From the NCBI GenBank assembly GCA_020216805.1, contig JAIWNN010000115.1:1-10000 (forward strand): a stretch of 10,000 nt of DNA. Reading direction: 5' to 3'. The notes beneath the pieces are model-generated. The model did not search any database. It was not told where the DNA came from and saw only the letters and a list, made by a program, of their open reading frames with translations. This document shows, one piece after another, positions 6,982-10,000 of the stretch. The DNA is from Desulfarculus sp. GTDB taxonomy: Bacteria; Desulfobacterota; Desulfarculia; Desulfarculales; Desulfarculaceae. How positions within the stretch are numbered: the first letter of the stretch is position 1; every line of letters starts with the position of its first letter. A program made the position numbers and the translations under genes.

Positions 6982-6998
6982 CGCTGGGGAGGCCAGCC

Positions 6999-7493
6999 AT
7001 GACCCACCGGATTCGCCGCGCCACGGGCGCGATCATCGCTCTGCTGCTCTGCGCCTGCCTGGGGGCCGCGCCCGCCCTGGCCGGCGAGCTGCCGCCGAAA
7101 TCCAAGGGCCAGACGGTCTACGTGCCGGCCTACACCCAGGTCTACTACTCGGCCCGGGGCGAGACCTTCCCCCTGGTCACCACCCTGATGATCCACAACA
7201 CCGACCCCACCGCCGACATCAAGCTGGAGGCGGTGGCCCTCTATGACACCGAGGGCAAGCTGCTGCGTCAGCAGCTCCAGGCCCCCGCCAGCCTGGCGCC
7301 CTTCGCCACCCGGGACTTCCTGGCCGCCGGCCTGGACAAGGCCCAGGGCCTGGGGGCCTGCTTCGTGGTCACCTGGAGCGCGGCCAAGCCGGTGAACCCG
7401 CCCTTGCTGGAGTGTCTGATGATCGGCACCGCCGGACAGCAGGGCATCTCCTTCCGCAGCCAGGGCCAGGTCATCGCCGAACAGGGGCCTTAG
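6999..7493 (+). CDS. Exported DUF3124 family protein of unknown function
   Basis: The 164-residue product looks like a DUF3124 protein: QTVYVPAYTQVYY (38-50), LMIHNTDPTADIKLEAVALY (63-82), GKLL (86-89) and the closing block MIGTAGQQGISFRSQGQVIA (141-160). The fold suggests a small beta-rich domain; no catalytic motif is evident. The N-terminus is a Sec signal peptide with arginines, the hydrophobic IIALLLCACLGAA (12-24) and a signal-peptidase I site ALA/G (26-29). LCAC (17-20) is a weak lipobox alternative. The start is the ATG at 6999, preceded by GGGGAGG (6986-6992) at 6 bases. An upstream in-frame ATG at 6972 lies inside a hairpin and lacks a site. It follows cbiP by 133 bp; a role in B12 or cobalt handling is not supported by sequence. 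Confidence 0.8.
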   Translation: MTHRIRRATGAIIALLLCACLGAAPALAGELPPKSKGQTVYVPAYTQVYYSARGETFPLVTTLMIHNTDPTADIKLEAVALYDTEGKLLRQQLQAPASLAPFATRDFLAAGLDKAQGLGACFVVTWSAAKPVNPPLLECLMIGTAGQQGISFRSQGQVIAEQGP

Positions 7494-7520
7494 CCGCCGC
7501 CGATTCCACCCCTCGCCCGG

Positions 7521-7549
7521 TTGCGGGTCCGCCTCGGCGGGCCTAGACT
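7521..7549 (+). promoter_or_regulatory. Possible sigma70-type promoter for the DUF362 gene
   Basis: TTGCGG (7521-7526) and TAGACT (7544-7549) are 17 bases apart, with 3/6 and 4/6 matches to the consensus boxes, placing a start site near 7556 and a leader of about 30 bases. The spacer contains a small inverted repeat (CCGCC 7529-7533, GGCGG 7536-7540), which could instead be the meaningful element. Read-through from upstream is equally possible. Confidence 0.3.
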
Positions 7550-7586
7550 GGAAGGCGCGGACAACCAACCCCAGCGGAGGCCGGCC

Positions 7587-8654
7587 ATGCCCCGGGTGAT
7601 GATTCATCCCGCCACCTACCAGGATTGCCTGGTCGCGGTGCGGCGGGCGTTCGAGCTTTTCCCCCAGCCCATCGCGGGCAAAAAGGTCCTGATCAAGCCC
7701 AACGTGCTGCGCGCCAGCAGCCCGGACGAGCACATCACCACCAATCCGGCGATTTTGGCCGCGGTGGTCGCGTGCGTCGAGGAGCGGCGTCCGGCCGAGA
7801 TCATCGTGGGCGACAACCCCGGCCTGATGAGCTATGGGGCCAACGAGGCCAGCTTCCGCAAGTGCGGGCTCCTGGACGCCGCCGGCGGCCACTACCGCAA
7901 CATCGGCCTGGAGGCGGTGGAGCAGGACTTCAATCCCGCCTGGTTGCCCAAGGTCAGCGTCTCCCGGGCGGTGCTCCAGGCCGACGTGCTGATCTCGCTG
8001 CCCAAGTTCAAGACCCACGGTCTGACCGTCCTGACCGGGGCCGTCAAGAACAGCTACGGCATCCTGCCGGGCGCGCAAAAGGCCCTGCTGCACCGCAAGG
8101 CCGGCAGCCCGCCCGCCTTCCACGAGATGGTGGTGGACGTCTTCCGCCTGCGGCCGCCGGACCTGTTCATCATGGACGCGGTGGTGGGCATGCAGGGCAA
8201 CGGCCCGGCCTCCACCGAGCTGCGCTGGATCGGCCAGGTCCTGGCCGCCGACAACGCGGTGGCCCTGGACGCGGTGGTGGCCCGGATGATGGGCCTGGAC
8301 CCGGCCCGCTTGCGCTTTTTGCAGCGGGCCAGGGAGCTGGGCCTGGGCGACTACGACCCGGCCGGAATCGAGCTGGACGGCGCCCTGGCCCCCATCCCCG
8401 AGTTCAAGCTGCCGCCGCTGGGCGGCGAGGCCATCGCCGGCAACCCCAACATCCAGCAGCTGATGCAGGCGCGCTCCCAGGTGCGGCCCCAGGCCGACCC
8501 CGAGCGCTGCACCGCCTGCGGCACCTGCGTGGACCAGTGCCCGGTGGGGGCCCTGGCGCTGGTGGACGACCTGCCCCGGGTGGACCCCGAGCGCTGCATC
8601 ACCTGCTTCTGCTGCCAGGAGATGTGCCCGGAAAAGGCCATCAGCCTGCGATAA
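7587..8654 (+). CDS. DUF362 domain protein with C-terminal 2x[4Fe-4S] ferredoxin domain
   Basis: The 355-residue protein has a DUF362 domain (about residues 1-275) with VLIKPNVL (34-41), EIIVGDNPG (71-79), DVLISLPKFKTHGLTVLTGA (133-152) followed by VKNSYGILPG, and a late MDAVVGMQGNGP (196-207). The C-terminus is a bacterial ferredoxin-like domain with two CxxCxxCxxxCP motifs: Cys308/311/314/318 and Cys337/340/343/347. Cys342 is an extra cysteine inside the second motif. It probably binds two 4Fe-4S clusters in the cytoplasm; no signal peptide or membrane segment is seen. DUF362 proteins have no settled reaction, and an electron-transfer or redox role is inferred only from the clusters. The ATG at 7587 follows GGAGG (7576-7580) by 6 bases; an in-frame TTG at 7521 is unlikely because it would sit in the putative promoter. 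A terminator closes the unit. Confidence 0.9.
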   Translation: MPRVMIHPATYQDCLVAVRRAFELFPQPIAGKKVLIKPNVLRASSPDEHITTNPAILAAVVACVEERRPAEIIVGDNPGLMSYGANEASFRKCGLLDAAGGHYRNIGLEAVEQDFNPAWLPKVSVSRAVLQADVLISLPKFKTHGLTVLTGAVKNSYGILPGAQKALLHRKAGSPPAFHEMVVDVFRLRPPDLFIMDAVVGMQGNGPASTELRWIGQVLAADNAVALDAVVARMMGLDPARLRFLQRARELGLGDYDPAGIELDGALAPIPEFKLPPLGGEAIAGNPNIQQLMQARSQVRPQADPERCTACGTCVDQCPVGALALVDDLPRVDPERCITCFCCQEMCPEKAISLR

Positions 8655-8675
8655 GTCTGGCCACCCATCCGCGCC

Positions 8676-8712
8676 AACAACGGGGCGGGGTGCATCCCCG
8701 CCCCGTTGTTTT
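8676..8712 (+). terminator. Rho-independent terminator after the DUF362 gene
   Basis: A perfect 15-bp inverted repeat (8676-8690 with 8696-8710) encloses the 5-base loop TGCAT. The stem is GC-rich and the sequence ends in TTTT at 8709-8712. It lies 21 bases after the stop codon and ends the plus-strand block. Confidence 0.88.
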
Positions 8713-8760
8713 GGCCTCCACCGGACCGCGATCGCATCTGTTAAACTCAGTGCCCATGGC

Positions 8761-8805
8761 CGTCATCGCAAGGAGCGCGAGCGACCAAGCAATCTCCCGA
8801 ATTTT
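8761..8805 (+). repeat. Dispersed 45-bp repeat, copy B
   Basis: The sequence starts CGTCATCGCAAGGAGCG and continues through CCAAGCAATCTCCCGAATTT. It is the inverted counterpart of 5-49 (39 of 45 identical). It is less GC-rich than its surroundings and sits between two convergent units, a usual place for dispersed intergenic repeats. ATCGC/GCAAT near its ends pair less well than in copy A. No protein is encoded. Confidence 0.8.
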
Positions 8806-8860
8806 CAATCGCGGCTGCCCCGGCGCCGCGCGGCTTTGTCCCGAAAAACCGCCGCGCCCC

Positions 8861-8891
8861 AAAAGGCCCGGGCGGGGAGCCCCCCGCCCGG
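8861..8891 (-). terminator. Probable Rho-independent terminator for the minus-strand aminotransferase
   Basis: CCGGGCGGGG (8868-8877) pairs perfectly with CCCCGCCCGG (8882-8891) around a 4-base loop. Read on the minus strand the stem is followed, after three bases, by TTTT (AAAA at 8861-8864 on the plus strand). It lies about 70 bases past the aminotransferase stop. The T-run is short, hence moderate confidence. Confidence 0.55.
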
Positions 8892-8940
8892 ACGCCAAAG
8901 CCACATCCCGGCCTCGGGCGTGGCGGGCATTCCCGCCCCA

Positions 8941-8959
8941 CCCGCCGCCGAGCGGCGGG
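8941..8959 (-). other. Stem-loop abutting the aminotransferase stop codon
   Basis: CCCGCCGC (8941-8948) and GCGGCGGG (8952-8959) form a perfect 8-bp stem with a 3-base loop, directly next to the stop codon at 8960-8962. A second small inverted repeat, GGCGGG 8922-8927 with CCCGCC 8932-8937, lies beyond. Neither has a T-run, so they may protect the 3' end of the message rather than terminate transcription. Confidence 0.4.
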
Positions 8960-10000
8960 CTACTTCCTGGCGTAGAAGTCCGCCACCACCTCCACCACCC
9001 GCTCCTTCTGGGCCATGGTCAGCTCGGGATAGATGGGGATGGCCACCACCTCCCGGGCCGCCTTTTCCGCCACCGGCAAGTCGCCGACCTGGCCGCCCAG
9101 GAAGGCGAAGCATTCCAACAGGTGCATGGGGATGGGGTAGTAGACCGCGTGGCCGACCTGAGCCGCGGCCAGGTGCTTCAAGAGGCCGTCGCGGTCATGG
9201 GCCCGCAGCACGTACTGGTTGAAGACGTGGCTGGCGGGATGGTCGGGCCAGGCCCGGTGCGGCAGGCCGATCAGCCCCTTTTCCACCAGGCCGGTCTGGG
9301 CGAACAGGCGGTCGTAGTCGGCGGCGTTGGCCCGGCGGGCCTCGGTCCAGGCGGCCAGGTGGGGCAGCTTGGCCGCCACCACCGCGGCCTGCACCGCGTC
9401 CAGGCGGAAGTTGCCGCCCACGTGGATGTGGCGGTACTTCTCGTCGGGGTGGGAGCCGTGGGTGCGCATGGAGCGCAGCTTGGCGGCCAGCTCGGGATCG
9501 CGGCAGGTGATGAGTCCGCCGTCGCCGCCGGCTCCCAGGTTTTTGCTGGGGAAGAAGCTGAAGCAGCCGGTGTCGCCCAGGCAGCCGATGTTGCTTGATC
9601 CTCCGTTTTGATGGGGATAAGCTGCGCCTATGGTTTGCGCCGCGTCCTCCACCACCGCCAGGCCGTGCTTCCGGGCCAGGTCCAGCAGGGGGTCCATCTC
9701 CGCGCACTGGCCGAAAAGGTGCACCGGCACCATGGCCTTGGGCCGGGCCGGTAGGTCGGTTCGGTCCAGAAGGCGGGCCGCCTGATTGGGGTCCAGGTTG
9801 TAGGTGGCGGGGTCGATGTCGGCGAACAGCGGCCGCGCCCCCAGGCGCACGATGGAGCCGACGGTGGCGAAGAAGGTGAAGGGCGTGGTGACCACGCCGT
9901 CACCGGGCCCCACCCCCAGGGCCATCAGGGAAAGCAGCAGGGCGTCGGTGCCGGAGCTGACCCCCAGGGCGTGGGGGGCGCCGAGGTGGTCGGCCAGGGC
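8960..10000 (-). CDS. DegT/DnrJ/EryC1/StrS family PLP-dependent sugar aminotransferase (5' end outside window)
   Basis: This family transfers an amino group, usually from glutamate, to a keto-sugar nucleotide for O-antigen, glycan or natural-product sugars. The window holds the last 346 codons. The frame is open to the right edge, and the typical length suggests a few dozen residues are missing; the ATG at 9925 is internal because the conserved SSGTDALLLSL precedes it. Visible motifs are the phosphate-binding SSGTDAL, TPFTFFAT, PVHLFGQCAEMDPLL, VVEDAAQTIGA, the PLP lysine in FFPSKNLGAGGDGG (Lys codon at 9542-9544) and VGGNFRLDAVQAAVVAAKLP. The motif pattern recalls WbpE/WlbC-type 3-amino-sugar enzymes, but substrate cannot be assigned from sequence. 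Codons between about 9591 and 9645 differ sharply from the rest. It runs convergently to the B12 block and is unrelated to it. Confidence 0.9.
   Translation of the reverse strand, partial: ALADHLGAPHALGVSSGTDALLLSLMALGVGPGDGVVTTPFTFFATVGSIVRLGARPLFADIDPATYNLDPNQAARLLDRTDLPARPKAMVPVHLFGQCAEMDPLLDLARKHGLAVVEDAAQTIGAAYPHQNGGSSNIGCLGDTGCFSFFPSKNLGAGGDGGLITCRDPELAAKLRSMRTHGSHPDEKYRHIHVGGNFRLDAVQAAVVAAKLPHLAAWTEARRANAADYDRLFAQTGLVEKGLIGLPHRAWPDHPASHVFNQYVLRAHDRDGLLKHLAAAQVGHAVYYPIPMHLLECFAFLGGQVGDLPVAEKAAREVVAIPIYPELTMAQKERVVEVVADFYARK

Noticed and set aside
7521..7586. Extended DUF362 N-terminus from TTG 7521
   Set aside because: The extra 22 residues are unlike the family, the TTG lacks a ribosome-binding site, and ATG 7587 has a well-placed GGAGG.
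7625..9598. 657-codon plus-strand open frame crossing the DUF362 gene, a terminator and the antisense aminotransferase
   Set aside because: It runs through two well-supported genes on different strands and a strong terminator, and has no protein-family signal.

Overview
This is a very GC-rich bacterial window in which genuine codons end almost always in G or C. It carries most of a cobalamin (vitamin B12) corrin-ring operon of the anaerobic (early cobalt insertion) type. The gene set (cbiD, fused cbiE-cbiT, cbiF, cbiG, cbiH, cbiP), the bacterial ferredoxin-tailed DUF362 protein and the hairpin repeats fit a GC-rich anaerobe. My best guess is Desulfobacterota (Desulfarculus- or Desulfovibrio-like); this placement is inference, since no rRNA or tRNA is present.

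Layout. Bases 1-264 are non-coding and hold a dispersed repeat (5-49) and a long hairpin (209-253) that stops next to the cbiD ribosome-binding site. From 265 to 5225 five plus-strand genes form one translationally coupled chain, each joined by a 4-bp stop/start overlap: cbiD, cbiET, cbiF, cbiG (TTG start) and cbiH. A 134-bp structured spacer with a second hairpin of the same kind separates them from cbiP (5360-6865). Two further plus-strand genes follow: a secreted DUF3124 protein (6999-7493) and a DUF362 protein with two C-terminal 4Fe-4S motifs (7587-8654). A strong Rho-independent terminator follows at 8676-8712. The 305-bp convergent gap holds a second, oppositely oriented copy of the dispersed repeat and terminator-like hairpins for the minus strand. 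A DegT/DnrJ/EryC1/StrS sugar aminotransferase runs on the minus strand from beyond the right edge to 8960.

How the genes work together. CbiH contracts the ring and methylates C17, CbiF methylates C11, CbiG opens the delta-lactone and releases the two-carbon fragment, CbiD methylates C1, CbiE and CbiT methylate C5 and C15 with decarboxylation, and CbiP later amidates the side chains to cobyric acid. CbiK/X, CbiL, CbiJ, CbiC, CbiA, CbiB and the nucleotide-loop genes are not in the window. DUF3124 and DUF362 have no established link to B12. The aminotransferase belongs to a separate unit, probably for surface-polysaccharide sugars.

I found no clearly new multi-gene system. The most interesting signals are non-coding: paired 57-bp hairpin elements abutting the ribosome-binding sites of cbiD and cbiP, inverted dispersed repeats bracketing the B12 block, and a short patch of foreign-looking codon use inside the aminotransferase.
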